Assembly (NCBI GenBank): GCA_963834725.1 | Contig: CAWICN010000001.1 | Location: forward strand, 124,001-188,000 | Direction of reading: 5' to 3' | DNA length: 64,000 nucleotides | Source: PALSA-693 sp963834725 | GTDB taxonomy: Bacteria > Actinomycetota > Acidimicrobiia > Acidimicrobiales > Palsa-688 | In this document: positions 17,511 through 25,786 of the stretch, in pieces | How the letters are laid out: every line of letters begins with the position of its first letter | How positions within the stretch are numbered: the stretch's first letter is position 1 | Program-made: the position numbers and the translations under genes | The notes under the pieces: model-generated | The model's database searches: none | The model's input: the letters and a program-made list of their open reading frames with translations, nothing else | Told to the model about the DNA's origin: nothing

Positions 17511-19916
17511 ATGGCTGATCTGGACCGCAGGAAGCTCCCTATGGCCGATCCTGTGTTCAAGGGCACCCAGAAGCGCACTTTGGAGGGGTCGGTGGCCGAC
17601 TGGGAAATCCTCGGGCACGTCCGGGCGCCCGAGGGTGCGCCCAACGTGCTGCTGGTGCTCATCGACGACGCCGGCTTCGGTAACGCCAGCACCTTCGGCG
17701 GCGATATCGACACCCCCAACTTCACCAGGGTCGCAGATGCCGGCCTGCGGTACAACCGGTTCCATGTCACCGCCCTGTGTTCGCCGACGCGCGCCGCGTT
17801 GCTGACCGGCCGCAACCACCACGCCGTCGGCTTCGGTCAGATCGGCGAGTTCTCCAGCGGCTTTCCGGGGTACAACGCGTTCGTCCCCGAAGCGACGGCG
17901 CCGTTCCCGAAGGTCCTCAAGGAGAACGGATATTCCACTGCGGCGTTCGGGAAGTGGCACCTGACCCCGGACGGCCAGCAGGGGCCGGCTGGTCCGCTGA
18001 ACCGCTGGCCCAGGGGCTGGGGTTTCGAGCACTTCTGGGGTTTCCTGGGCGGGGAGGCGGGCCAGTGGGATCCCGTGATCACCGCGGACGACAGCACCAT
18101 TGGTGTGCCCACGGAGGGCAAGGACGGCAAGCCCTACTACTTCCCCGACGACATGGCCGACAAAACGATCGAATGGTTGCACGGGGTGCGCGCCCAGGAC
18201 CCGGACAAGCCCTGGTTCGTGTACTTCTCCACCGGTTGCAGCCACGCCCCTCACCAGGCGCCCCCGGAATGGGCGGCCAAGTACAAGGGCAGGTTTAACG
18301 GCGGCTGGGACGCTATGCGCGAGCGGGTCTTCGCCCGGCAGAAGGAACTTGGGGTCGTCCCGCCCGACGCCCAGCTGACGCCTCGCAACGAGGCGTTCCC
18401 GGCCTGGGATTCGTTGCCGGGCGACCAGAAGGCGCTCTACCTCCGCCAGATGGAGGTCTACGCCGGTTACTCCGAGAACGCCGACTGGAACGTGGGACGG
18501 GTGCTCGACGCCATCGAGGACCTGGGCGAGCTCGATAACACCCTGGTCATCTACATCTGGGGGGACAACGGCGCCTCCATGGAAGGCTCGTTGACCGGCA
18601 CGTTCAACGAGCTCACCATGCAAAACGGTATCCCCCTCACCGCCGACCAGCAGCTGGCGCTGGTGGAGCAGTACGGCGGGCTCGACGTGTGGGGCAGCGA
18701 ACTGACCGCCCCGCACTACGCGGCGGCGTGGGCCTGGGCCGGCAACTGCCCGTTCCAGTGGGGCAAGCAGATGGCCTCCCACCTGGGTGGCAGTCGTAAC
18801 CCGATGGCCGTGAGCTGGCCGGGGCGGATCACCGAGCAGGGCGGGTTGCGCTCGCAGTTCAGCCACGTGATCGACGTCGGCCCCACCATCTTGGAGGTGG
18901 CCGGCATCCCGGCGCCCAGCCATGTCAACGGCATCGAGCAGCAGCCCTTCCACGGCACGTCCTTCCTCGGCTCGCTCACGGATGCGAGCGCCCCCGAGCA
19001 CCGCACCCAGCAGTACTTCGAGGTCGTGGGCTATCGGGCCATGTACAAGGACGGCTGGTGGCTGTCCATGGTGCCGCCGCGCATCCCGTGGGATCTGACC
19101 CCCGCCGCAATGGCCAGGCTGGCACCGGGGGTGTGGGTCCCCGACGACGACCCGGTCGAGCTCTACTACCTGCCAGACGACTTCACCCAGGCCAACGACC
19201 TGGCCGCCAGCAACCCCGCCAAAGTGGCCGAGCTGCGCCAGTTGTTCTGGGCCGAGGCGGAGCGGTATCAGGTCCTGCCCCTGCTCGGAGGCCTGGCGGT
19301 GCTGTTCGGCATCGCCCCGCCGCTCGGGATGCGCACCCGTTTCACCTACCACGGCGACGTGCAGAACATCGCCTCGGGGATGATCCCGCGAGTCTACGGC
19401 CACTCCTACACCATCACCGCCCACCTGGAGATCCCCAACGGCGGCGCCGAGGGGGTCATCATCGCCGAGGCCGACCATCTCGGCGGCTTTTCGCTCTTCG
19501 TCAAGGACGGCAAGCTGCGACACACCTACTCGATGATGGGCGTGCTCGTCTACAAGCAGGAAGCCGACCAGCCTCTGCCCACCGGGGCGGTGACGGTTGG
19601 CATGGAGTTCCACGCCGACCGGCCGGCGCCCGCCACCGGCGGGGACGTTCGGCTGATCGTCAACGACCGGGAGGTCGGCAAGGGCCGCATGGACTTCACG
19701 GTCCCGCTGCGCTTTTCCGGCTACGCCGGGATGGATATCGGCCGCGATAACGGCGGCGTCGTCGACCGCGACTATGCCGATCAGGCACCGTTTGCGTTCA
19801 CGGGCACGATAAAGAAAGTCGTCTTCGACATCATCGAACCTCCCGACCCCAGCGACCAGGAAGCGCTGCACGTAGCGCATCATCAAGGCCTCACCGGCCA
19901 CGGAGTCAGCGGGTAG
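17511..19916 (+). CDS. Arylsulfatase, formylglycine-dependent type I
   Basis: The 801-residue protein contains the sulfatase metal site (NVLLVLIDDAGFG, residues 45-57) and the modification motif CSPTRAALLTGRNHH with Cys at position 90, to be turned into formylglycine. FGKWHLTP with catalytic Lys/His and WGDNGA follow. A ~160-residue C-terminal beta-rich domain (GHSYTITAHLEIP to FTGTIKKVVFDI) is typical of large AtsA-like enzymes. It cleaves sulfate esters, freeing sulfate. No signal peptide is seen, so a cytoplasmic site is likely. An AGGAGG lies 13 bases before the ATG. The FGE at 12413 can activate it, and a decayed copy of its C-terminus lies at 3505-4037. Confidence 0.95.
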   Translation: MADLDRRKLPMADPVFKGTQKRTLEGSVADWEILGHVRAPEGAPNVLLVLIDDAGFGNASTFGGDIDTPNFTRVADAGLRYNRFHVTALCSPTRAALLTGRNHHAVGFGQIGEFSSGFPGYNAFVPEATAPFPKVLKENGYSTAAFGKWHLTPDGQQGPAGPLNRWPRGWGFEHFWGFLGGEAGQWDPVITADDSTIGVPTEGKDGKPYYFPDDMADKTIEWLHGVRAQDPDKPWFVYFSTGCSHAPHQAPPEWAAKYKGRFNGGWDAMRERVFARQKELGVVPPDAQLTPRNEAFPAWDSLPGDQKALYLRQMEVYAGYSENADWNVGRVLDAIEDLGELDNTLVIYIWGDNGASMEGSLTGTFNELTMQNGIPLTADQQLALVEQYGGLDVWGSELTAPHYAAAWAWAGNCPFQWGKQMASHLGGSRNPMAVSWPGRITEQGGLRSQFSHVIDVGPTILEVAGIPAPSHVNGIEQQPFHGTSFLGSLTDASAPEHRTQQYFEVVGYRAMYKDGWWLSMVPPRIPWDLTPAAMARLAPGVWVPDDDPVELYYLPDDFTQANDLAASNPAKVAELRQLFWAEAERYQVLPLLGGLAVLFGIAPPLGMRTRFTYHGDVQNIASGMIPRVYGHSYTITAHLEIPNGGAEGVIIAEADHLGGFSLFVKDGKLRHTYSMMGVLVYKQEADQPLPTGAVTVGMEFHADRPAPATGGDVRLIVNDREVGKGRMDFTVPLRFSGYAGMDIGRDNGGVVDRDYADQAPFAFTGTIKKVVFDIIEPPDPSDQEALHVAHHQGLTGHGVSG

Positions 19917-20318
19917 GACACAGGGACGTAGGCGATACCCAATGCCAATCGGATTGAACTGATCCGGTGCTCCAGCCGCACCGCTCGCCGGGCCGAGAAC
20001 TAGGCTATAAATGACTGCCATCCCCCTCTTCGACCAGGAACTTTCCGTAGCCTCTCACCGACCGCCGGGCAGCAGCTCGAGGTCGATCCAGGTTTCTGGG
20101 GACACTAATCGGCGGCAGGCCCCACTGATCAGCCGGTACCTCCGACCACTGCCCTATGCGAGCCCGTCTACCAGCACATACGGTGCCGCCGACGTCTTGA
20201 GCTTCGCAGTTACGGGAACCCCCGCCGCTATCTGAACTAGCGACCACTCGCTTCAGACTCGATGAGCAACGGGAGACCTGCTGTCTGCCTCCGTTCGGCG
20301 GTCAGCCAATGGCCCCTC
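19917..20318. other. Intergenic stretch, no gene seen
   Basis: I see no supported gene between the arylsulfatase and the group II intron 3' end. A minus-strand frame at 20005-20247 lacks known domains. If the intron was inserted in a gene or repeat, its 3' exon would be in this stretch, on the minus strand. Confidence 0.4.
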
Positions 20319-20396
20319 GCACAGTCGGGTGGTCGGGGGCATTTCAGCCCCCGGCTCCCACGGATCCCGGCGTGACAGTCTCCCGTCACCGGGCTC
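20319..20396 (-). ncRNA. Group II intron 3' end: domain V and probable domain VI
   Basis: On the minus strand 20396-20363 is a 34-nt element starting GAGCCCGG. It has the AGC catalytic triad, the upper stem TGACGG/CTGTCA closed by the GNRA loop GAGA, a two-base CG bulge, and the return strand CCGGGATC. This is the size and layout of group II intron domain V. Right after it, a GGGGGC/GCCCCC hairpin with a TGAAAT loop (about 20332-20350) fits domain VI. The reverse-transcriptase tail ends just upstream in the right order. The 5' part of the intron is missing. Confidence 0.75.
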
Positions 20397-20402
20397 TTCT
20401 CA

Positions 20403-20576
20403 TCAGGTTGGTGTTGCGTCCCAGCGGACCCACTGCCAGTGGGCGAAGAGACGGGGCTGTCGATCGAGCAGTCCCCTCCACCATCGCCGGAACCGGCTGT
20501 AAGCCCGCAGCCGCCGGTACTTCTTCCCCGCCCACCGTCTCAGGTAGGTGCTGACACGGATCAGGAGGGGGTACAT
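20403..20576 (-). pseudogene. Group II intron reverse transcriptase/maturase, C-terminal remnant
   Basis: The frame ending at 20403 reads LLIRVSTYLRRWAGKKYRRL, RAYSRFRRWWRGLLDRQP, RLFAHW. This is the well-known C-terminal end of intron-encoded proteins (YLRRWxxxKYxRL, WWxGL, LFAHW). All of the RT fingers/palm and most of the thumb/maturase domain are gone. The homology starts within a few bases of the left end of the IS256-family element at ~20579, so the gene was probably cut by that insertion or a linked deletion. No matching RT sequence appears on the other side of the element. Confidence 0.8.
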
Positions 20577-20578
20577 GG

Positions 20579-22102
20579 AGGTTGTCCCGTCCACCGTGGA
20601 TTCTGGGGTGACCCTCGCTGGTGATCATACGGGACGGGTGTGACATCAACTCGCTTTGGCAAGTTGCTGTGGACTGCGCCGTTGGATTTCTGCGTTGATC
20701 GCTTTGGCCACACGGGGGAGTTGACGGTAGCCTTGGACTCGGCGGTACTGGGCGTGGGCGGCGAGCATGCCGGCGGTCGCCCACCTGAGCCGCATGTCGC
20801 CGGGTCGCCAGCGCTTCACGTTGCGAGCGTGCACTTTGACGATGTCGATGGTGGACTCCATCGGGTTGGTCGCGGCCAGGGTGCGGGCCAAGAAGCCCGT
20901 CGTGACACCGAGGCGGTTGATGGTGATCGTGTCGGTGAGGCACTCGCGAAGCGACGCGGCAGCGTCGGGATGGGTGCGCTCGATCTTGGCCGCCAGGTTG
21001 CGCAGCGCCCGCTCGGCCTCGCCGGCGTCAGCCATCGCCCAGGCCCGGTTGAGCTCTGCACGCACCCAAGCGTGGTTGGAGGCCGGGAGCAGGTCACAGA
21101 CGTTTGCTGCCTTGTGCTTTCGGCATCGTTGGATCAGGGCCACGCCGCTCCGCTTGTCGTTGATGGCGTGGTAGATGGCCTTGCCGCCGTCGATGACGAA
21201 CAGCACGCCCTCGGAGGGGTCGAAGCCCCGCTCTTCGATGTCGTTCAGCAGCCGTCGGCAGACCGCCTTGTTTCGGTCGTGCCGTGGGCCACCGACAGCG
21301 GCACCTTGTTGCCGTCATGGTCGACGCCCAACGCCCCGACCATCGCTTCGTCAGCCAGGTGGAAGCCGTCGATGTAGACGACCAGCCAGCGCCGGTCACC
21401 GAGTGGCCGGGACCGGAACTCCTCCAGCCGAGCCTTGGTGGTCTCCACAAAGCGGCGGGAGACCGCCGACTTGGAGGTGGCCGAGGAGGCCTGATCGACC
21501 TCGGGGCCGGCCGGCTCCAGCACGGTCGAGTAGGCGCGTGTCGAAACGTCGGTCAGCATCGACAGCAGCGTGTGACGGTCCAGCAGCTCGCGGGAGCCCA
21601 CCGCGGCCCAGGTCTCCAGGGGGATCTCGCCGCTGCCGTCGCTGGCCCGCACCCGGGGCTTGTCCACCTCGATCATCCGACCGCCCAGGGGCAGCTTGGA
21701 GGGCTCGCTGCCGTGGCGCACGGCTCGGCGGTTCGGATCGTGTTTGCCCTTGGGCCCGGCCACCTCGGTGACCTCGGTCTGCAGCAGGTGGGCGAACACG
21801 TCCAGGCCGACGTTGATGGCCGCCCACAGCAGCCCGTGGCGCATGTGACAGGCGAAGACCTCGAGCTCGCCCTCGACCCTCTCGGCCAGCGCTGCTGGCA
21901 GGCCGGCCGCTTCGACGTCGACCAGCCCGATTCCAGGCACCCACTCGCAGATCGCGAGCAGAAGCAGTCGTGGTATGTGAAGCTGACATGGGTGGTGGTT
22001 CCTCCGTTTCGGCTCGGTTTGGTTTGAGCACCCCGAGCCTGCCTCACAGCAAGACCCGGAGCGGAGGACCACCCTCAAATTCCACGCCGCTTAGGGCAAC
22101 CT
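20579..22102 (-). mobile_element. IS256-family insertion sequence, inactive
   Basis: The element is defined by an IS256-type transposase gene and by related ends. The left end reads AGGTTGTCCC...GTGGATTCTGGGGTG, and the right end, on the other strand, AGGTTGCCCT...GTGGAATTTGAGGGTG: imperfect inverted repeats of ~38 bp. The left boundary coincides with the break in the group II intron gene. I find no target-site duplication next to these ends, so the exact borders are provisional or one flank has been rearranged. The transposase has a frameshift, making the copy non-autonomous. Confidence 0.65.
20646..22078 (-). pseudogene. IS256-family (mutator-type) transposase, one frameshift
   Basis: The upstream frame (22078-21245) covers the N-terminal half: GPKGKHDPNRRAVRHG, SKSAVSRRFVETTKARLEE, and VVYIDGFHLADEAMVGALG with the first catalytic Asp. 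The downstream frame (21206-20646 and a little before it) covers VLFVIDGGKAI with the second Asp, RCRKHKAANV, NPMESTIDIV with the Glu, and NVKRWRPGDMRLRW. They join if one A is restored in the run near 21277 (GAAACAAGG instead of GAAAACAAGG, coding TENKAVCRRLL). So a single-base loss breaks an otherwise complete DDE transposase of ~400 residues. The true start is probably near 21940. Confidence 0.85.
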
Positions 22103-22243
22103 GCCTCCGCCGGTGGGTTAGCGTGCTTGTCCTCCGGGCGACGGTCGGTCTTTAGCCGAAACAAGAGCATCGGAACCGACCAACAGGTCAGTATGGGCGA
22201 GACGTGCCGACGACTGACTCCGCCGAACCTGGCCAACAAACTT

Positions 22244-22272
22244 GTATATCCCCGTCGTGTAGAAGGATATAC
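22244..22272. promoter_or_regulatory. Operator/promoter of VapBC pair 1
   Basis: GTATATCC (22244-22251) and GGATATAC (22265-22272) form an exact 8-bp inverted repeat with a 13-bp spacer. The right arm overlaps TATACT (22268-22273), a good -10 box placed six bases before the GTG start at 22280. The mRNA would then begin at or next to the start codon (leaderless). VapBC complexes typically bind such palindromes to repress their own promoter. Confidence 0.6.
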
Positions 22273-22279
22273 TAGTCCG

Positions 22280-22474
22280 GTGACGAAACGCCTGGTAGAC
22301 ATCGACGAGGAGGCGCTCGCCGCGGCGCAAGCCGAGCTGGGCACTTCTACGATGAAAGAGACCGTAAACGCGGCTCTCCGGCGGGCCGGACAGAGCCGTT
22401 CCCGTCGGGTCAAGGAAGCGCTCGATCGCCTCGCCCGCCGCCAGCTGCTTCCCCGTGAGGACGCGTGGCGCTGA
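22280..22474 (+). CDS. VapB-type antitoxin
   Basis: The 64-residue protein reads VTKRLVDIDEEALAAAQAEL, GTSTMKETVNAALRRAGQ, then a basic tail (SRSRRVKEALDRLARRQLLP). This is the VapB pattern of a ribbon-helix-helix DNA-binding N-terminus (RLVDIDEEAL, MKETVNAAL) and a C-terminal toxin-neutralising part. The GTG at 22280 is chosen because a -10 box and operator sit just upstream and the residues before it look non-coding. The toxin gene overlaps its 3' end by 10 bases. Confidence 0.85.
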   Translation: MTKRLVDIDEEALAAAQAELGTSTMKETVNAALRRAGQSRSRRVKEALDRLARRQLLPREDAWR

Positions 22475-22878
22475 CCCATCTCGTCGACACCAGTGTCGTC
22501 TCGCGTCTGGGCGTGGATTCGGTTCGCGCCGTCGTCGATCCACTCGCCGAGGAGGGTCGCGTGGGTCGAGCCGGAATCACCGATCTCGAAGTTGGATACG
22601 GCAGTCGGAATGCTCGGGAGTGGGATCAGGATATGGACGATCTGTCCATCTTCGACCTCGTGGAGACGACCAGCGAGCACGTCCGAAGAGCCCGGCAGGT
22701 CCAGCGGCTGCTCGCCTCGCGAAGCCAGCGAGGGCGCAAGGTGCCGGATCTGCTGATTGCCGCCGCGGCCGAGCAGGCGGGCTTGACCCTGTTGCATTAT
22801 GACTCGGACTTCGACCTGATCGCCAGGGTGACGGGCCAGGGGTGCGAATGGATCGTGCCGGCGGGGAGCATCGACTGA
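22465..22878 (+). CDS. VapC-type PIN-domain ribonuclease toxin
   Basis: The 137-residue PIN protein carries the acidic residues of the active site: LVDTSVVSRL (Asp near 8), ITDLEVGYG (Glu near 39), PDLLIAAAA (Asp near 95) and HYDSDFDLI (Asp near 113). It should cut RNA, probably tRNA or rRNA, when its antitoxin is degraded. The GTG start lies within the last codons of the antitoxin gene, the usual VapBC arrangement. It lies between the IS256 element and the tRNA-Gly fragment. Confidence 0.9.
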   Translation: MALTHLVDTSVVSRLGVDSVRAVVDPLAEEGRVGRAGITDLEVGYGSRNAREWDQDMDDLSIFDLVETTSEHVRRARQVQRLLASRSQRGRKVPDLLIAAAAEQAGLTLLHYDSDFDLIARVTGQGCEWIVPAGSID

Positions 22879-23033
22879 GGGGCGTCCGTCCAACGCCTCC
22901 GCTGGGCGGACTCCACCGACGACCTTGCCAACATTTTGCCAACCGACTCTGGGTTGCAGACCCCCGCAACAGCCGTGGACAGAGTTGCTCCCACCGCGAA
23001 AGCCCTGCTCAGCGGCTTGTTGCGGTTTCGCTA

Positions 23034-23080
23034 TCACCTTGCCAAGGTGAGGGTCGCGGGTTCGAATCCCGTCGTCCGCT
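23034..23080 (+). tRNA. 3' fragment of tRNA-Gly(GCC), probable attachment site
   Basis: The anticodon arm is complete (TCACC / TTGCCAA / GGTGA, anticodon GCC). It is followed by a variable loop, a T-arm (GCGGG / TTCGAAT / CCCGT) and the 3' acceptor strand CGTCCGC plus discriminator T. The 5' acceptor strand and a proper D-arm are missing upstream, so it cannot fold as a tRNA. A 3' half-tRNA next to an integrase remnant is what a tyrosine recombinase leaves at one end of an integrated element. Labelled tRNA for convenience; it is a partial copy. Confidence 0.75.
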
Positions 23081-23179
23081 CGGTAAAGTCCTGGTCACGG
23101 GCTTGTCAAAGGTCGGTAACCAGGTGTCCCTTTTGCGGCTTGCGAACATAGTCGCCGGCGAGAGGGCATCAACAGAGGG

Positions 23180-23540
23180 CATAAACACTACGAGTCGGGG
23201 GCGTGGCGGTTGTTTGTCGCTACCGGGTAAGCACCCGGTCGCCGGGCAGCGCTGGACGATTCATGCGACCGTCTATGCGCAGAATATCCGTGCCGGCGCC
23301 AGGGCCGCTGACGCCCGATTGGCGGAGCTCATCGCCGCCGTCGAGTCCGGACGACAGCCGGAACCAGCCACCGGCCGAGCCGGGCCGACCGTGGCCGAGC
23401 TGGCCGCCCTTGGCAGGAGGCCATCAAGCCCCGCCGCGACCGAAACGGTTACTCGACCGGCTGGTCGCCGAAGACCGCCAAGACCGTCTCGGACAACTTC
23501 TGGTCGAACCTGCTCCCCGAACTCGGCCGGGCCTCCTGAT
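23180..23540 (+). pseudogene. Tyrosine integrase N-terminal remnant, frameshifted
   Basis: Three frames in order give a phage-type integrase N-terminus: ESGAWRLFVATG (from ~23188), then KHPVAGQRWTIHATVYAQN and RAADARLAELIAAVESGRQP, then STGWSPKTAKTVSDNFWSNL and LPELGRAS ending at ~23540. The first two parts match the AP2-like/arm-binding domain, and SPKTAKTVSDN the start of the core-binding SAM-like domain. The catalytic domain with its R-H-R-Y residues is absent. It begins ~100 bases after the tRNA-Gly fragment. I take it as the dead integrase of the island that carries the genes to its right. Confidence 0.65.
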
Positions 23541-23615
23541 CCAGGGGTCCGCGAGCGGGGCCCCGGCCGGTGGTAATTCTCGGGTTGTGCCGGAGAAGGG
23601 TGGGGCTGATCGCTG

Positions 23616-25001
23616 ATGATGTCGCGCCGTGCGAATGAGGACCTGGCTGCCCTGCTCGGTTACGAGCGCGATCGAACCGATCAGATGCTCACCGAGGCGC
23701 TGCTGGAGCGGCGCCTCGTCCAGGGGCAGTCGGTCCTCAGTGGGGCCGCGGATCGCCTGCTGCGCGAGCACGCACCGTGGGCGCTGGATCTCAGCTGTGC
23801 CGTCACGGCCTTGATCGACGCCGCGGGCGATGAGCGCAGCCGCCGACTGTTTGTGACGTGGTCGTTGCAGCTGGCCCGACGCTCCCAGGGAGATCTCGCC
23901 GCGGAGGAGCGGGTCTCGGCCACGCGCATCGGCCAGATTGTCCAGCGGGCGGAGGCCAGGGTGCGCCGCGCCGCGGTGATGACGCCAGGCCCACTGCCGT
24001 GGGCGGTTCGTACCCTGCGCGAGCGGCTCGGCGCGCTCACGACAGAAGCGAGAGTCGACGCCGAGCTGGCCAGTCTGGGTGCGAGTGCCGAGCCAGCTGC
24101 CGGACTGTTCCGGTGGCTGGCCGGGCCCTACCGGTCTGTGCCTCGCCGGTCGGGCTGGATAGCCACCGAGCCACGCCGGGCCGTCGACCGCACGGCCACC
24201 TGCGTGGCCGCCGACGGGGGGATCCGCCGCCTGGTCGACGTGATATCGGAGCTCGAAGACCTGGACCTCCGTTCCGAGGCGCTGGGGCCGTGGCTGACCG
24301 CTGGAGGCGCCACCCTGGTGCACGACCTCGTCGTCCTGGTAGAGGGCTCGCTGCCGGACGCGGTCGAGCGGCTGCTGGACGCCCACGGCGTGCCCCGCAC
24401 GCCCGACGAACTGGCCGCGGATCTCGCTGCGGGTGGACGGACGGTGGACGAGGGTTTGCTGGCGAGGGCGCTCCAGAACGGCCGGTTCGCCCCGACCGCC
24501 AAGGGGGCGGTCCGACTGGACGCCTGGGGTCCCGGTCCGGATCGCAGGGTCCCGACGCGGAAGGGCCGGACCGGCCCGGCCGGCCGCTCCCGGTCCGACT
24601 GCCCGGAAGCCGGGACGGCGCCTGCGGTTCCGTCGTCGCCTACGGACCGGCTGTGGCTGTGGGTCAAAATTGATGACGCGACGCTGCGGGGCGCGGAGGG
24701 CGACGTCCCCGTTGCCCTGGTCGAGGCCTTGGGCCTCGAGCCGCCTGGCCGTCGGACCTTTTCCAGCCGCTGGGGCCCGGTGACCCTGGCCTACGATGGG
24801 ACCCGCCCCACGAGAGGTTCGGTGCGCGCCGTGGCGCTTGCCGTCGGCGTCCATCCCGACGAGATTCTATTGCTGGGTTTCTCGGCCCGTGGCGATGTGG
24901 CCGTAGAGGTGAGACCCGCGGCGGTCACTCCGACCGCGGCGAGCGTGTCCGGCAACGGGTCCGTCTTTCCCCCTGAGATTGCTAGTGGAGGTACGCGATG
25001 A
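23616..25001 (+). CDS. Sigma-region-4-like / HTH DNA-binding protein of island operon
   Basis: This is the first gene of the five-gene operon; 461 residues. Near residues 85-125, RSQGDLAAEERVSATRIGQIVQRAEARVRRA resembles the sigma-70 region 4 helix-turn-helix (RIGQIVQRAEAR compares with RVRQIEARA). At about 245-300, TPDELAADL, TVDEGLLARALQN and GRFAPTAKGAVRLDAWG look like a HARE-type winged helix. After a linker, the C-terminal ~100 residues form a separate domain (RLWLWVKIDDATLRGAEGDV to ILLLGFSARGDVAVEV). No enzyme motif is visible. It probably directs the system to DNA or to transcription complexes. Its stop overlaps the next start (ATGA). This is pattern-level recognition, not a family assignment. 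Confidence 0.6.
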   Translation: MMSRRANEDLAALLGYERDRTDQMLTEALLERRLVQGQSVLSGAADRLLREHAPWALDLSCAVTALIDAAGDERSRRLFVTWSLQLARRSQGDLAAEERVSATRIGQIVQRAEARVRRAAVMTPGPLPWAVRTLRERLGALTTEARVDAELASLGASAEPAAGLFRWLAGPYRSVPRRSGWIATEPRRAVDRTATCVAADGGIRRLVDVISELEDLDLRSEALGPWLTAGGATLVHDLVVLVEGSLPDAVERLLDAHGVPRTPDELAADLAAGGRTVDEGLLARALQNGRFAPTAKGAVRLDAWGPGPDRRVPTRKGRTGPAGRSRSDCPEAGTAPAVPSSPTDRLWLWVKIDDATLRGAEGDVPVALVEALGLEPPGRRTFSSRWGPVTLAYDGTRPTRGSVRAVALAVGVHPDEILLLGFSARGDVAVEVRPAAVTPTAASVSGNGSVFPPEIASGGTR

Positions 25002-25786
25002 CTATCAGACCCACCAGCCTGGAACAGGCCCTGCAGGCGGTAGAGCGCGACGCCGACATCGCCATAAAGTCGCTGGGGGCTGCGCTCAAGGCGGCCAGGA
25101 AGGCCAAGTCCGCGGCCGTCAGCGGTCAGATTCGCGAACTCGAGCAGGCGATGGAGTCGACGGCGTCTCTGGCGGGGCAGGCATCCGGTGCCGTCGACGA
25201 CCTGCGGGCCGGCTGGAAATTCGACGTCGCCGACTGGTTCGCCTCCGGCGAGTACACCAAGGAGCTTCTGGCCTCGGCGGCCGAGGCTGGCGTCAAAGCG
25301 TTCGAATCCGACGAGCGGATCCTCTGTTATCCGGCGATCGTTGAGGTGTCGGCGTCCGACGCCACGCTGGTGGTGGACAAGAAAAAGGACCGTCGGATCA
25401 GGCCGTCGGTGGCCGTGCGCCATCTCGAAGCCCTCCAGGAGCGACCACCGAAGTTCAGGCCGGCGGCGTTCATCGAGAGCCTCGCCACCGCCTACGACTA
25501 TGTGGTCGGGGTCAAGCGGCTTCGCTCCGGCGCGCCGGCGAAGCTCGTGGACGTCCACCGGGTGCTGACCCTGCTCCCGGGGGCGGCCCGTGACTACACG
25601 CGCCAGGAGTTCGCTCGGGACCTGTACCTCCTCGATCACAGCGGCGTGGTGGAATGCAAGGACGGCCGACGCATGAGTCTGCCGGCCAGCGCGTTGACCC
25701 GGGGCGGGAGCGTGTTGACAACCGTTACTCGCGCCGGCCAGACGAAGGTCTATGCCGGCGTGGCGTTCTCGGAGCCGCCGCAATGA
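24998..25786 (+). CDS. Unrecognised protein of island operon
   Basis: I do not recognise this 262-residue protein. Residues 1-70 are helical and could form a coiled coil (SLEQALQAVERDADIAIKSL, GQIRELEQAMESTASLAGQ). The middle is mixed alpha/beta (ERILCYPAIVEVSASDATLV, VDKKKDRRIRPSVAVRHLEA), and the C-terminal ~70 residues look like a winged-helix or ligand-binding unit (YTRQEFARDLYLLDHSG). There are no membrane segments or catalytic motifs. It overlaps both neighbours by ATGA, so it is made in step with the DNA-binding protein and the ATPase pair. A structural or adaptor subunit seems likely (inference). Confidence 0.55.
   Translation: MTIRPTSLEQALQAVERDADIAIKSLGAALKAARKAKSAAVSGQIRELEQAMESTASLAGQASGAVDDLRAGWKFDVADWFASGEYTKELLASAAEAGVKAFESDERILCYPAIVEVSASDATLVVDKKKDRRIRPSVAVRHLEALQERPPKFRPAAFIESLATAYDYVVGVKRLRSGAPAKLVDVHRVLTLLPGAARDYTRQEFARDLYLLDHSGVVECKDGRRMSLPASALTRGGSVLTTVTRAGQTKVYAGVAFSEPPQ

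Noticed and set aside
17412..20021. 869-residue open frame on the minus strand
   Set aside because: It lies antisense to the well-supported arylsulfatase, has no recognisable domain and shows the composition expected from the GC-rich opposite strand.
22980..23080. A complete tRNA gene
   Set aside because: The 5' acceptor strand and a proper D-arm are missing; GCTCAGCGG upstream only faintly resembles a D-arm.
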